From: Hyphomicrobiales bacterium
GTDB taxonomy: Bacteria > Pseudomonadota > Alphaproteobacteria > Rhizobiales > Rhizobiaceae
NCBI GenBank assembly: GCA_900467745.1
Contig: UBQW01000020.1
Coordinates: 1 to 63,786 of the forward strand
Reading direction: 5' to 3'
DNA length: 63,786 bases
Of this stretch, positions 47,932-57,860 are shown piece by piece. Numbering within the stretch: the first letter of the stretch is position 1; each line of letters opens with the position of its first letter. A program made the position numbers and the translations under genes. The notes beneath the pieces were generated by a model that was not told the DNA's origin, did not search any database, and saw only the letters and a program-made list of their open reading frames with translations.

Positions 47932-48223
47932 CGCTGGCGCCGGGCTTCATCGTAATCGGATCCATCGCGCTTTGTCGCGACCGAACCTCTTGATGGGAGC
48001 GGATCGTGAGCTCGTGTTATTGACCGCGCTCGCGGCGATCATTCTGATCTTCGTCGTTTTGACCGTCTACTCGGCCCTTTTCGGCGTCGCGATCTGGATC
48101 GTGGTCGTCGGCGCGCTCCGCATGATGGCGAAATCCGATCCCATGATGCGCAAAGTCTATGTCCGCCATATGCGCTATCGGGCGCATTATCTTCCAACCT
48201 CCGCGCCCTGGCGCCGATACTGA
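47924..48223 (+). CDS. trbD: TrbD, VirB3-like inner-membrane protein
   Basis: A 99-residue inner-membrane protein of the mating channel. The family's N-terminal [20 protein letters not shown] is followed by a long hydrophobic hairpin ([20 protein letters not shown], then [20 protein letters not shown]) and a basic tail ([12 protein letters not shown]). It works with TrbE. The start overlaps the trbC end by 8 bp and has GGGGAGGGG upstream. Confidence 0.9.
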   Translation: MADAGAGLHRNRIHRALSRPNLLMGADRELVLLTALAAIILIFVVLTVYSALFGVAIWIVVVGALRMMAKSDPMMRKVYVRHMRYRAHYLPTSAPWRRY

Positions 48224-48233
48224 GGGCCTGTCG

Positions 48234-50669
48234 ATGGTCGCGTTACGCACATTTCGATCAACAGGTCCATCATTCGCTGACCTGGTTCCCTATGCGGGTC
48301 TTGTCGATAACGGCATCCTTCTGTTGAAGGATGGAAGCCTGATGGCCGGTTGGTATTTTGCCGGTCCGGATTCAGAAAGCGCAACTGATTTCGAGCGCAA
48401 CGAGCTCTCCCGTCAGATCAACGCGATCCTCTCGCGCCTCGGGACAGGCTGGATGATTCAGGTCGAGGCCGTGCGGGTGCCGACGACGGAGTACCCGTCT
48501 GCAGAGCGCAGCTATTTCCCCGACACTGTCACGTCGCTGATCGATGACGAGCGTCGGCGGCATTTTGGACATGAGCGCGGACATTTCGAAAGCCGGCACG
48601 CGCTCATCCTGACGTATCGGCCGCCAGAACGACGCCGATCGGGCCTGACTCGCTACATTTATTCGGATACCGAAAGTCGCTCAGCAAAATATGCCGACAC
48701 CGCTCTCGATGCGTTTCGGCGCTCAATACGTGAGATCGAGCAGTATCTCGGCAATGTTCTCTCGGTGCAGCGCATGCAGACGCGAGAGGTTTCCGAACGC
48801 GAAGGTAGTCGCGTCACGCGCTACGACGAGCTCTTCCAGTTCATTCGGTTTGCCATCACCGGCGAGAACCATCCTGTCCGCCTGCCAGAAGTTCCCATGT
48901 ACTTGGACTGGTTGGCGACGGCAGAGCTCGAACACGGACTGACGCCGCGCGTCGAAGGGCGCTTTCTCGGTGTGATCGCCATCGATGGGCTTCCCGCCGA
49001 GAGTTGGCCTGGGATCCTGAACAGCCTCAACCTCATGCCGCTGACATATCGCTGGTCGTCGCGTTTCATCTTCCTCGATGCCGAGGAAGCCAAGCAGCGC
49101 CTGGAGCGGACCCGCAAGAAGTGGCAGCAGAAAGTGCGGCCGTTCTTCGACCAGCTGTTTCAGACGCAATCCCGATCGATCGACCAGGATGCCATGGCGA
49201 TGGTCGCCGAAACCGAGGATGCGATCGCTGAAGCCTCATCGCAGTTGGTGGCTTACGGCTACTACACCCCCGTCATCATCCTTTTCGACGAAAGCCGGTC
49301 GGCGCTGCAAGAGAAGGCGGAGGCGGTTCGTCGCCTCATCCAGGCGGAAGGCTTCGGAGCTCGCATCGAGACGCTGAACGCGACCGATGCCTTTCTCGGC
49401 AGCCTGCCAGGCAACTGGTACTGCAACATCCGCGAACCGCTGATCAATACGCGCAATCTGGCAGATCTCGTTCCGCTGAACTCTGTCTGGTCAGGACAGC
49501 CGTCCGCCCCTTGCCCATTCTATCCACCCGATGCACCGCCGCTCATGCAGGTGGCATCCGGCTCGACGCCCTTTCGATTGAACCTGCACGTCGACGATGT
49601 TGGTCACACCTTGATCTTCGGTCCAACCGGGTCCGGCAAATCGACCCTTCTCGCGCTGATCGCTGCGCAATTTTGCCGATACGAGAAGGCGCAAGTCTTT
49701 GCCTTCGACAAAGGCAATTCGATGCTGCCGCTGACGCTCGGCGTTGGCGGTGACCACTATGAGATCGGTGGTGAAAGCGGGGCGGGGGCCACTCTTGCCT
49801 TCTGCCCATTGTCAGAGCTTTCGACTGACGCCGATCGGGCCTGGGCATCTGAGTGGATCGAGACCCTCGTTTCGCTTCAAGGGGTGGCGGTTGCGCCTGA
49901 CCATCGAAACGCGATTTCGCGACAGATTGGATTGATGGCATCGGCGCCTGGCCGTTCGCTCTCTGACTTCGTTAGTGGCGTCCAGATGCGCGAGATCAAG
50001 GATGCCCTCCATCATTACACCGTCGATGGCCCTATGGGGCAGCTGCTCGATGCGGAAGAGGATGGCCTGACGCTCGGGCGCTTCCAGTGTTTCGAGATCG
50101 AGCAGCTGATGAATATGGGCGAGCGCAATCTCGTGCCCGTCCTGACCTATCTTTTTCGACGGATCGAGAGGCGGCTCGACGGCTCGCCGAGCCTCATCGT
50201 TCTGGACGAGGCATGGCTGATGCTCGGCCATCCTGTGTTCCGCGATAAGATCCGCGAATGGCTCAAGGTGCTGCGCAAGGCGAACTGCGCCGTTATCCTC
50301 GCGACGCAATCCATCTCCGATGCTGAGCGCTCGGGCATCATCGACGTGCTGAAGGAATCTTGCCCAACCAAGATTTGCCTTCCGAATGGTGCGGCCCGGG
50401 AAACCGGCACGCGCGAATTCTATGAGCGGATCGGCTTCAACGAGCGGCAAATTGAGATCGTCGCGAACGCCATCCCGAAATGCGAATACTACGTGACGTC
50501 GCCCGACGGCCGCAGGCTCTTCGACATGTCGCTGGGTCCGGTCATGCTTTCCTTCGTTGGCGCTTCCGGCAAGGCCGATCTAGCCCGCATCAGGGCGCTC
50601 TCACTGACCCACGGCCACGAATGGCCGGGTCAGTGGCTCATCGAAAGGGGGATCAACCACAATGAGTGA
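48234..50669 (+). CDS. trbE: TrbE, VirB4-type conjugation ATPase
   Basis: An 811-residue VirB4-family ATPase, the largest motor of the apparatus. N-terminal TrbD/VirB3-contacting part: SFADLVPYAGLVDNGILLLK. Walker A GPTGSGKSTLLALIAAQF near residue 462; Walker B SLIVLDEAWLMLGHPVF near 652; then ILATQSISDAERSGIIDV. The start at 48234 gives the typical MVALRTFR opening; an upstream in-frame ATG at 48159 lies within trbD. The end overlaps trbJ by 8 bp. Confidence 0.94.
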   Translation: MVALRTFRSTGPSFADLVPYAGLVDNGILLLKDGSLMAGWYFAGPDSESATDFERNELSRQINAILSRLGTGWMIQVEAVRVPTTEYPSAERSYFPDTVTSLIDDERRRHFGHERGHFESRHALILTYRPPERRRSGLTRYIYSDTESRSAKYADTALDAFRRSIREIEQYLGNVLSVQRMQTREVSEREGSRVTRYDELFQFIRFAITGENHPVRLPEVPMYLDWLATAELEHGLTPRVEGRFLGVIAIDGLPAESWPGILNSLNLMPLTYRWSSRFIFLDAEEAKQRLERTRKKWQQKVRPFFDQLFQTQSRSIDQDAMAMVAETEDAIAEASSQLVAYGYYTPVIILFDESRSALQEKAEAVRRLIQAEGFGARIETLNATDAFLGSLPGNWYCNIREPLINTRNLADLVPLNSVWSGQPSAPCPFYPPDAPPLMQVASGSTPFRLNLHVDDVGHTLIFGPTGSGKSTLLALIAAQFCRYEKAQVFAFDKGNSMLPLTLGVGGDHYEIGGESGAGATLAFCPLSELSTDADRAWASEWIETLVSLQGVAVAPDHRNAISRQIGLMASAPGRSLSDFVSGVQMREIKDALHHYTVDGPMGQLLDAEEDGLTLGRFQCFEIEQLMNMGERNLVPVLTYLFRRIERRLDGSPSLIVLDEAWLMLGHPVFRDKIREWLKVLRKANCAVILATQSISDAERSGIIDVLKESCPTKICLPNGAARETGTREFYERIGFNERQIEIVANAIPKCEYYVTSPDGRRLFDMSLGPVMLSFVGASGKADLARIRALSLTHGHEWPGQWLIERGINHNE

Positions 50670-51468
50670 AATCCAGTTTTTAAAACTTGGTAAGTCTTTA
50701 ATGACCGGGTTGGTCGCCGCCGGGCTGACCGCGACACCCACCCTCTCCTACGCAGGAGGCGCGGTCACCGGCGCGACCGAGATGACGCAGATGCTCAACA
50801 ATGGTGAGCTCATCCATCTTGTCGGTCAGTCGACCGAGCAGATCAACAATCAGATCAAGCAGATTACCCAGCTTGCCGAGCAGATCCAGAACCAGCTCAA
50901 CATCTACCAGAACATGCTGCAGAATACGGCCCAGCTTCCGAACCACATCTGGGGCCAGGTCGAAGGCGATCTGAACCAGCTCCGTGATGTCGTCAATCAG
51001 GGTCAAGGCATCGCTTTTTCCATGGGCAATGCCGACGATCTCTTGAAGCAACGTTTCAAGAGCTACTCGGACCTGAAAACAAACTTGCCAAACGCCGAAA
51101 GCTTTTCGTCCAGCTATCAGACGTGGTCGAACACGAACCGCGATACGATTTCCAGCACGCTCAAGGCGGCAAACCTCACCGCCGATCAATTCGACAGTGA
51201 AGAAGATACGATGGGCCAGCTGCGGTCGATGTCGCAGTCGGCGGACGGCCAGATGAAAGCGCTGCAGGTCGGCCACCAGATCGCCGCTCAGCAGGTCGCC
51301 CAGATGCAGAAGCTCCGCGGCATTGTCTCCCAGCAGACGACGATGATGGGGACCTGGCTGCAAAGCGAGCAAACGGACAAGGATCTCGCACAGGCGCGCC
51401 GCGAGAAATTCTTCAACGCCGACGTCCAATCCATACCCTCCGGTCAGAAAATGGAGCCCCGCTGGTGA
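50662..51468 (+). CDS. trbJ: TrbJ, VirB5-like periplasmic conjugation protein
   Basis: A 268-residue exported protein: signal peptide (LMTGLVAAGLTATPTLSYAG), then a long helical, glutamine-rich coiled-coil region (NNQIKQITQLAEQIQNQLNI) and the family's C-terminus REKFFNADVQSIPSGQKMEP. TrbJ is thought to sit at the pilus tip or in the periplasm. It overlaps trbE by 8 bp and trbK by 4 bp. Confidence 0.9.
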   Translation: MSEIQFLKLGKSLMTGLVAAGLTATPTLSYAGGAVTGATEMTQMLNNGELIHLVGQSTEQINNQIKQITQLAEQIQNQLNIYQNMLQNTAQLPNHIWGQVEGDLNQLRDVVNQGQGIAFSMGNADDLLKQRFKSYSDLKTNLPNAESFSSSYQTWSNTNRDTISSTLKAANLTADQFDSEEDTMGQLRSMSQSADGQMKALQVGHQIAAQQVAQMQKLRGIVSQQTTMMGTWLQSEQTDKDLAQARREKFFNADVQSIPSGQKMEPRW

Positions 51469-51663
51469 CCCGCCCCGCATTGATCGGCTCTGTATGCACG
51501 GTGATCGCGGGAATTGCTGCGATCACCACCGTCACATTGATGCGTGGAGAGAGCGCCGCCGGGCTGCCGGTGAGTGATGAACAACGAGCGACATACGAGA
51601 AGTGGTTCGACTTCTGGGAGACGAATCCGCGAAAAGGGCCAGGGGATGCGACCGAGAGGGTGA
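51465..51663 (+). pseudogene. trbK: TrbK entry-exclusion protein, frameshifted and fused in frame to trbL
   Basis: The start overlaps trbJ by 4 bp. The N-terminus is a typical short signal/transmembrane helix (ALIGSVCTVIAGIAAITTVT), then LPVSDEQRATYEKWFDF. From there the +0 frame runs on without a stop into trbL. A neighbouring frame instead reads REKGQGMRPRG and stops at 51661-51663 (the TGA overlapping the trbL GTG), close to the GQEMRPRW-type end of TrbK proteins. A single indel near 51612-51622 therefore removed the trbK stop. TrbK normally blocks entry of the same plasmid into the host cell. Confidence 0.65.
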
Positions 51664-52838
51664 AGCGCGGTTGCGGAAGCACCATCCTGGCTGCCGCCAT
51701 CGCCTTCATCGCTTTGGCGGTGCCGGCCGTCGCTCAACAAGGCCAAGTCCTGACGGAGTTGGAAAATCAGGTCTCAACGGCTGCCAGAGGGTGGGAAACC
51801 ACCATCATGGACGCAGCGAAATCACTGTTCTGGATCCTTGCAGGCATCGAAGTTGGCATTGCAGCGGTGTGGCTCGCGATCCAGGCAGCGTCGCTGGACA
51901 GTTGGTTTGCCGAGCTCGTCCGGCGCATCATGTTTATCGGTTTCTTTGCGTTCGTGCTTACGCAGGGTCCGACGTTCGCGAAAGCGGTCGTCGACAGCCT
52001 TTTCCAAATCGGCGCCGGTGGCGGTGCAGCTTCGCCAGCAGACATTTTCGACGCCGGAATTCGCGTTGCGTCCCAGATGTCGCAACAGGCGAAGTTTGGT
52101 GTTTTTGAGGACAATGCCCTGGCGATCGCCGCGACCTTGGCCATGGGCATCGTTGTCATCTGTTTCTCGCTCGTCGCGGCGATCTTCGTCTCGGTGATGG
52201 TCGAGATGTATGTTGGCCTACTGGCGGGGATGATCATGCTCGGGCTAGGCGGCTCCTCCTTCACCAAAGACTTTGCGATCCGCTATCTGGTTTATGCCTT
52301 TGGAGTTGGGATGAAGCTGATGGCTTTGGTCATGATCGCCAAGATCGGATCCAACGTCCTACTCGGCCTCGCACAGGCACCCACAGCCGAGAGCGACCAG
52401 TTCATCACTACACTCGCGATTGCCGGCATCTCGGTCGTCGTCTTCATCATAGCGATGTATGTCCCGAACATCATCCAGGGCGTCGTACAGGGAGCTTCGG
52501 TCTCGGGCGGCATGGAGACAATCCGCCATGGCGGACAGACGGCCTCGTTCGCGGCGGGCGGTGCGTTTCTGGGCGCCGGCGCGGTTGGCGCCGGCTTTGC
52601 GGCCGCGCAGGCAGCGCGTGCCGGCGGGTCGTCGGTGTCGGGTTCGGTGCTTCGAGGTATGGGCGCAAGCTTCAGCTCCGGTGCCATGGCTGCCGGATCG
52701 GCTGCCAAAGAGAAGGCCATTGGATCTCCCGGCGCCTATGCCGGTTCCCTTCTTGGCCTTGCCAACGCGAAGCTCGATCAGGCTAGGGGCAATCCTTCTG
52801 CTCCGACCACACCTCCGGAAAGACCGGACAAACCATAA
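51660..52838 (+). CDS. trbL: TrbL, VirB6-like polytopic channel protein
   Basis: A 392-residue membrane protein if started at the GTG at 51660, the position that gives the usual TrbL signal (STILAAAIAFIALAVPAVAQ). Core: ENQVSTAARGWETTIMDAAK, then SLFWILAGIEVGIAAVWLAI and several more membrane helices, ending in a glycine/alanine-rich tail (FAAGGAFLGAGAVGAGFAAA). The same frame is open back to the trbK start at 51465, so a 457-residue TrbK-TrbL fusion is also possible. Length alone favours the GTG. Confidence 0.85.
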   Translation: MKRGCGSTILAAAIAFIALAVPAVAQQGQVLTELENQVSTAARGWETTIMDAAKSLFWILAGIEVGIAAVWLAIQAASLDSWFAELVRRIMFIGFFAFVLTQGPTFAKAVVDSLFQIGAGGGAASPADIFDAGIRVASQMSQQAKFGVFEDNALAIAATLAMGIVVICFSLVAAIFVSVMVEMYVGLLAGMIMLGLGGSSFTKDFAIRYLVYAFGVGMKLMALVMIAKIGSNVLLGLAQAPTAESDQFITTLAIAGISVVVFIIAMYVPNIIQGVVQGASVSGGMETIRHGGQTASFAAGGAFLGAGAVGAGFAAAQAARAGGSSVSGSVLRGMGASFSSGAMAAGSAAKEKAIGSPGAYAGSLLGLANAKLDQARGNPSAPTTPPERPDKP

Positions 52839-52859
52839 TTCAAGGACAGGATCACACAC

Positions 52860-53522
52860 ATGGCAGGGCATCCGGCACCTGAGAACCCGTATCTTGCCGC
52901 AAGGCAGGAATGGTCAGAACGTTACGGCTCCTACGTAAAGGCTGCCTCCGCCTGGCGGGCCGTTGGCATCTTGAGCCTGGGATTGGCCGTTATCGGCGTC
53001 AGCTACGCGCTTTATCTCAGCACGCAGGTCAAGCTCGTTCCTTACATCGTCGAGGTCGACAAACTCGGCAACACGGTTTCCGGCGGCTTCCCGCAGCAGA
53101 TCGAATACGCCGATACGCGGGTCGTTCGCGCGACGCTCGGCAATTTCGTGACCAGCTTCCGTTCGATCACGCCGGATGCCGTTGTCCAGAAGCAATATAT
53201 CGACCGCACCTATGCCCTGCTGCGGACGAGCGATGCCTCGACGCAAAAGGTCAATGCATGGTTTCGCGGCAACTCGCCGTTCGAAAAGGCGGTCAACGCG
53301 ACCGTTGCGATCGAGGTCAACAACATCGTCGCGCTTTCGAACCAGACCTATCAGATCGACTGGACCGAGTACGAGCGCGATCGGAAAGGCAAGGAGGTCG
53401 CAACCCGGCGCTTCCGAGGGATCGCGACCGTCTCGATCACCTCACCACAAGACGAAGCAACAATCAGGCTCAATCCGATCGGCGTCTATGTGACCGATTT
53501 CGACTGGACCGCGCAACTTTGA
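52860..53522 (+). CDS. trbF: TrbF, VirB8-like protein
   Basis: A 220-residue bitopic inner-membrane protein with one transmembrane helix near residues 37-58 ([20 protein letters not shown]) and a periplasmic NTF2-like domain ([40 protein letters not shown]). It nucleates channel assembly. AAGGACAGGA lies upstream. The +1 frame is also open across the whole gene into trbG, but codes for nothing recognisable. Confidence 0.92.
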   Translation: MAGHPAPENPYLAARQEWSERYGSYVKAASAWRAVGILSLGLAVIGVSYALYLSTQVKLVPYIVEVDKLGNTVSGGFPQQIEYADTRVVRATLGNFVTSFRSITPDAVVQKQYIDRTYALLRTSDASTQKVNAWFRGNSPFEKAVNATVAIEVNNIVALSNQTYQIDWTEYERDRKGKEVATRRFRGIATVSITSPQDEATIRLNPIGVYVTDFDWTAQL

Positions 53523-53536
53523 GGGCAGGATCTGAA

Positions 53537-54367
53537 ATGAGGTTCAAACACAAACGCGTCGCGCTTCTCTGCATGCTGGCACTTGCCATATCGACCGAGG
53601 TCCCTTCCATGGCGATCGCGCAAAGCCTATCGAGCAATGAGGCAAAGGGGACGAACCTTTCTGGCAAATGGCGAGGGCAGGCTGGAATGGTAACACGTGG
53701 ACCAGACGGCAAGGTGATCTTTCTCTTCGGTGAGACGCAGCCGTCTGTCGTCTGCTCACCCCTCCAGGTCTGCGATATTGAGCTGCAGGGCGGCGAAATT
53801 GTCCGCGACGTACTGGTCGGCGACACTGTGCGTTGGAAAGTCGAGCCCGCCACATCAGGTGCCGCCGGCGGCCAAGCCATCCACCTGATCGTCAAACCAG
53901 CCGAGCCGGGGCTTGTCACGTCCATGGTGGTGACGACCTCGCGTCGGACATATCATATCCAGCTGAAGTCACATCCGACGCAATACATGGCCCGCGTCGG
54001 GTTCGAATATCCCGAGGACGCCGCCATAAAGCTCTCCGACATCAAAGCCCGCATCCAGGCCATGACTGGGCCGGAGGGCGGTGTCGCTCCCGAACAGCTT
54101 GCTTTCTCCTATGCCTTGAGCGGAAGCGCTCCATGGCGGCCGAAGCGGGTCTATTCCGATGGGCAAAAGACCTACATCCAGTTTCCCCGCGCGATCTCCG
54201 GTCAGGACGCGCCGGTCCTGTTCGTCGTCTCGGGCGGCCAGAACCGTATCGTCAATTACCGGATGAAGAACGACATGATGATCGTCGACTACAATATCGA
54301 CAAGGCGGTATTGATATCAGGGGTCGGCTGGAAACAGCAGAAGATCACGATCCGGCGGGGAGGGTGA
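53537..54367 (+). CDS. trbG: TrbG, VirB9-like outer-membrane-complex protein
   Basis: A 276-residue VirB9/CagX-type protein with a signal peptide ending near SMAIAQ. The family core is clear: [42 protein letters not shown], then a C-terminal domain with [16 protein letters not shown] and [20 protein letters not shown]. The start at 53537 follows GGCAGGATCTGAA, 14 bp after trbF. It forms the outer-membrane core with TrbH and TrbI. Confidence 0.92.
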   Translation: MRFKHKRVALLCMLALAISTEVPSMAIAQSLSSNEAKGTNLSGKWRGQAGMVTRGPDGKVIFLFGETQPSVVCSPLQVCDIELQGGEIVRDVLVGDTVRWKVEPATSGAAGGQAIHLIVKPAEPGLVTSMVVTTSRRTYHIQLKSHPTQYMARVGFEYPEDAAIKLSDIKARIQAMTGPEGGVAPEQLAFSYALSGSAPWRPKRVYSDGQKTYIQFPRAISGQDAPVLFVVSGGQNRIVNYRMKNDMMIVDYNIDKAVLISGVGWKQQKITIRRGG

Positions 54368-54370
54368 ATT

Positions 54371-54817
54371 ATGCAGCTCCATCGCCTCATTCCGATTGCA
54401 ATCGCCCTCGGCCTAGCGGGATGTCAGACGGCAACCGACGGGCTCACCGCCAGCGTTGCGCCCGGTGACGTCACAGGGCCAGCCGCGGGCTCTATTGCCG
54501 GCGACATGGCAGGTCGGTTCGCCGAGCAAGCCGGATCGACGACCACTCCTATCAAACTGCACAAGGACACGTCCGAATTCTCCGTCGCCCTCGAGGCGGC
54601 TTTGAAGGGTTGGGGCTTTGCAGTCGTTACCGATGACAAGAGCGTCGGCGCGAAAGATGCAAACAAGTCGGTAGATCTGGCCTACTCGATTGCTTCCGTA
54701 GACGGGCAGGTGCTCGCGCGCCTGTCTACGGACACCATGTCGCTCGGCCGAGCTTACTTGCTTAACAACGGTGTGGCGACGCCGGCAAGTCCACTGTCCC
54801 TCTTAAAGCGAAACTGA
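54371..54817 (+). CDS. trbH: TrbH, conjugation lipoprotein
   Basis: A 148-residue lipoprotein. The lipobox is LALGLAGC (Cys18) after a short signal peptide. The mature part has glycine/alanine-rich and helical segments (GSIAGDMAGRFAEQAGSTTT) and ends LLNNGVATPASPLSLLKRN. TrbH is the VirB7-like partner that anchors TrbG in the outer membrane. It starts 3 bp after the trbG stop with a GGGGAGGG site. Confidence 0.88.
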   Translation: MQLHRLIPIAIALGLAGCQTATDGLTASVAPGDVTGPAAGSIAGDMAGRFAEQAGSTTTPIKLHKDTSEFSVALEAALKGWGFAVVTDDKSVGAKDANKSVDLAYSIASVDGQVLARLSTDTMSLGRAYLLNNGVATPASPLSLLKRN

Positions 54818-54832
54818 CAGGCGGAGACGATC

Positions 54833-56131
54833 ATGGTCCAATCGCTGCAACTGGGAACGTCAAATCAATCGGCTGACGAGAAGGGGATGAAGCGCCTCAA
54901 TCGCGTGCCTCTCTTCGTCGGCATTGAGATCCTGGTTCTGTTCCTCGCCGTTCTCGTTTACGGCCTCTCCTCACGTGGATTGAGGTTTAGTCAGCACGAT
55001 CCGAATGATGGCGGATTCGGAACACCAGCTTCGACCTTCGCCGACCAGCTTAAGCGGGGTGTTAAAGACGGCATTATCGGTGACAGGGAGGAACAGCAGC
55101 CGGTGTTTCAGCCAGCTCCCGTCCCTCAGCAACAGGAAGCCGCACGTCCGGTTGAGGCGGAACCAGAAATCGATCCACGGCAGCCCAGTAGATCCCGCAT
55201 GGAATCGGACGAGGAGTGGAATGCCAGGATGCTTCGCGAACAGCGAGAACAGATCTTCCGCGAACAGCAGCGCCAGCGCATGGCAAGCCTGCAGGCGAGG
55301 GGGGCGGCCCTCGACTCGCCGCTCAAGGTCGACATGTCAGATGTCTCGGCAAAATCGCCGGTCGCTCAATCTGCTGGCGCGCGTCAATCGAACACCGCGT
55401 CGAGCGGCGCGCAAGATCTCTATGCCGCAGCGTTGAAAGCGGGCGCGGCCATTCAGGTCGATCAGAACGGACAAGCGTCCAAGGAAGATTTCTTCAACGC
55501 AGACATCAAGGATCTTGGCTACCTGCCCAAGCAAGTCGTGCCTCAGCAGTCACGTAACGAACTCAAGCGTGGATCGGTGATCCCCGCGACACTGATCACA
55601 GGCATCAATTCCGACCTCCCAGGCCGCATAACGGCCCAGATCAGCCAGAACGTCTACGATAGTGCGACCGGCCACTACACGCTCGTTCCACAGGGCACGA
55701 AGCTTCTTGGCCGTTACGACAGCAAGGTGTCGTTCGGCCAGAACCGGGTCCTCGTCGTCTGGACCGACATCATCTTCCCGAATGGTTCAACCCTTCAGAT
55801 CGGCGGTATGGCCGGGACCGACGCGGAAGGCTACAGCGGTTTCAACGACAAGGTCGATAACCACTATTTCAGGACGTTCGGTTCGGCCGCACTTGTCGCC
55901 CTCATAGGGACAGGGATCGACATGTCGATGCCTGAGAGTTCAACGCTTGCAACGCAGGACACGGCTTCAGACGCGGCACGTCGAAGTTTTGCCGAAGCGT
56001 TTGGACGTGTCGCCGAGCTGACAATCTCGAAAAATCTCAACGTCCAGCCAACGATCAAAATCAGGCCGGGATATAGGTTCAATGTGCTCGTCGATCAGGA
56101 CATTATTTTCCCAAGCAACTACGGGGGTTGA
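54833..56131 (+). CDS. trbI: TrbI, VirB10-like core protein
   Basis: A 432-residue VirB10-type protein that spans both membranes. One N-terminal transmembrane helix (VPLFVGIEILVLFLAVLVYG), a proline/glutamine-rich periplasmic spacer (QQQEAARPVEAEPEIDPRQP), then the conserved beta-barrel domain (YTLVPQGTKLLGRYDSKVSF; VVWTDIIFPNGSTLQIGGMA) and VNVL-type end (YRFNVLVDQDIIFPSNY). Last gene of the trb operon. Confidence 0.93.
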   Translation: MVQSLQLGTSNQSADEKGMKRLNRVPLFVGIEILVLFLAVLVYGLSSRGLRFSQHDPNDGGFGTPASTFADQLKRGVKDGIIGDREEQQPVFQPAPVPQQQEAARPVEAEPEIDPRQPSRSRMESDEEWNARMLREQREQIFREQQRQRMASLQARGAALDSPLKVDMSDVSAKSPVAQSAGARQSNTASSGAQDLYAAALKAGAAIQVDQNGQASKEDFFNADIKDLGYLPKQVVPQQSRNELKRGSVIPATLITGINSDLPGRITAQISQNVYDSATGHYTLVPQGTKLLGRYDSKVSFGQNRVLVVWTDIIFPNGSTLQIGGMAGTDAEGYSGFNDKVDNHYFRTFGSAALVALIGTGIDMSMPESSTLATQDTASDAARRSFAEAFGRVAELTISKNLNVQPTIKIRPGYRFNVLVDQDIIFPSNYGG

Positions 56132-56605
56132 AGTCCGCCGCGACCGGGGTCGCAAGGAAAGGGATATCGTCGATGGTCGATTGAATGTCAGAGCAACTAA
56201 GGACGATCTCAGCCTTCAAATGATACCGGCCAAGAGGGACACGGCCGTGATGCCGTAACTTTCGGACAGCTTGGTACTTGCTTTGAAGAGCGCCGACAGC
56301 CAAGCGCAGGATCCTGAGACTAAACTGTGGTCACTATTCCCTCGGGAAGCTACCGTACATCTTGTACGCCGGTCTGAGCCTGAAAATCCTCCGAGCAATC
56401 TCTTGCTCGCTGGTGGCAGTCGCATTCCATGAGCACCTAGATCAGTCCGGACCACCCCCATCCTGGAAAAAGAATGCCTGCCGCGGAGGTTGAATGAGCC
56501 CAGCCGACGGTGCCAAAGGGTGGAACAGCCATGAGGATCATTGCAGTCGTGTATCGCAGGGCCTTCCGGCCGTCGGATCCGGTGTTTCCATGAACCCGCC
56601 CCTAT
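56132..56605. other. intergenic after the trb operon, nothing recognised
   Basis: No gene or clear terminator is seen between trbI and the convergent DUF4334 gene. Ti plasmids often continue with traM/traR here; neither can be read in any frame. Short Arg/Ser-rich frames are treated as noise. Confidence 0.45.
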
Positions 56606-57139
56606 TTATGGTCCAACTTGCTGTCCGGGAAGATCGACGCGCTTGAGCCGGAAGAAATAACGCTGCTTGCCGCCTTCGACGACCATCATGCCAGCAATCT
56701 CATCTTCTCCGATCCGCCGAAAGAAGTCGACGATCGGCTGCCGGTCGTAGACCATCGCCCCCGTCTCCTCTCCATCGACCGTCCTTAGCTTCACGGAGGC
56801 GGTCGTGTCGCGGGCGCGCACTAGCTTGTTCAAATGGGAAAACCAGTTTCGAGCGACGGACGTCTTGCCGAAGGCTGCGAAGCGGATCACGGTCCGGATC
56901 GGGAAGAAAGACGGCTCGATGGGTATGAGGCGTCCCGGCTGCCATTGAAACAGCAGCGCATCCGCCCTGAAGTCAGGGTGGAATCTCTTGCCGAACCACT
57001 GCAGGTTTTCCAGCACGCCATCCAATGGATGGCCCGATGGAATGCCTTCGCCCCGCCACACGCCGGTCAACTCGGCCGGGAGGACGGGTGGCAGCGACGC
57101 AAACCAGGCGATCTTCCTCGACTGCATATCGTCCGACAT
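56606..57139 (-). CDS. GXWXG/DUF4334-domain protein
   Basis: A 177-residue protein started at 57139, which has a good CAGGAG ribosome-binding site. The GXWXG-like N-terminal domain reads LPAELTGVWRGEGIPSGHPL (GVWRG), then WFGKRFHPDFRADALLFQW. The C-terminal DUF4334 domain has AAFGKTSVARNWFSHLNKLV-type sequence and AMVYDRQPIVDFFRRIGEDE. Function unknown; family members are small soluble proteins in rhizobia and other bacteria. It stands alone in convergent orientation to trb. Confidence 0.8.
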   Translation of the reverse strand: MSDDMQSRKIAWFASLPPVLPAELTGVWRGEGIPSGHPLDGVLENLQWFGKRFHPDFRADALLFQWQPGRLIPIEPSFFPIRTVIRFAAFGKTSVARNWFSHLNKLVRARDTTASVKLRTVDGEETGAMVYDRQPIVDFFRRIGEDEIAGMMVVEGGKQRYFFRLKRVDLPGQQVGP

Positions 57140-57371
57140 CCAAGCTCCTGCGAATGATGGGTGAGGGCGATGCCGGACAGGTGAGGCGCTCGTCGGCCGT
57201 TCCGTTGACCATCGCGAGAAAACGGAAAAACCGCGATGTTCACCACCCCTGTCGCGTCCGTTTGACACCGCACGCGCTCGGTAAGGAAATGTCGAATTAC
57301 CGGGATTGTTCCTCCGACGAAAAGGAGCCGGACGCGCGCTTCGCGTTAGTGGTTATCAATAGGAGAACTGA

Positions 57372-57567
57372 ATGAACAAGCCAAAGGACGGTGCCCCAGG
57401 CACTACCGACCACTCGCCGACATTGGAAGGCCCGCAGGAGAATAGGCCGTCGGGAATACTTGCCAGCGAAGGACGATTCCGACCGGGCGAGGGACGCCAA
57501 CGGTGAAGCCAACAGCGATGCAGAAGTGAAGAAGGTCTCGGATGGATTTACGCAGAAGCGCGATTGA
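57372..57567 (+). pseudogene. small hydrophilic protein, probably frameshifted
   Basis: An ATG at 57372 with a clear AGGAG site begins MNKPKDGAPGTTDHSPTLEG and reaches a stop after 44 codons (57506). A neighbouring frame from about 57465 continues in the same style (AKDDSDRARDANGEANSDAE, then VKKVSDGFTQKRD) to 57567, two bases before the next ATG. The composition (charged, no hydrophobic core) is that of an intrinsically disordered stress protein. One indel near 57460-57470 would give a 64-residue product. Confidence 0.5.
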
Positions 57568-57568
57568 G

Positions 57569-57826
57569 ATGTCCGACGTCGAAAAGGATGCCAAAAGACA
57601 ACTCGCCAAGTCAGTGGCAGACCGGAAGTCGATCGGCGTCCACAGCGCAAAGCCCACGGTGATTACCGGATCAGAAGATGCGACCGAACACAAGACGCCA
57701 CCGGGAACGAAGCCCGTGAAGGACTGCGACATCGACTTCCCCCCGACGAAAACGGCGGCGAGATGCAGTGGTCTAATTCAGACAGGCCGCACCATCACAC
57801 GGCCTCGCATTAAATTCATAAGCTAG
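57569..57826 (+). CDS. small hydrophilic protein of unknown function
   Basis: An 85-residue, lysine/threonine-rich, probably disordered protein (MSDVEKDAKRQLAKSVADRK at the start). It begins one base after the stop of the preceding small gene, suggesting coupling. The last 25 residues are arginine-rich and may be read-through beyond an older end. No family recognised. Confidence 0.45.
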   Translation: MSDVEKDAKRQLAKSVADRKSIGVHSAKPTVITGSEDATEHKTPPGTKPVKDCDIDFPPTKTAARCSGLIQTGRTITRPRIKFIS

Positions 57827-57860
57827 CGGTTTCCGGGGCAGCGTCTGGCAATGCGGGAGA

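Noticed and set aside
52910..53536. Long open frame through trbF in the +1 frame joined to trbG
   Set aside because: It is the alternative frame of trbF; TrbG has its own ATG, ribosome-binding site and signal peptide at 53537.
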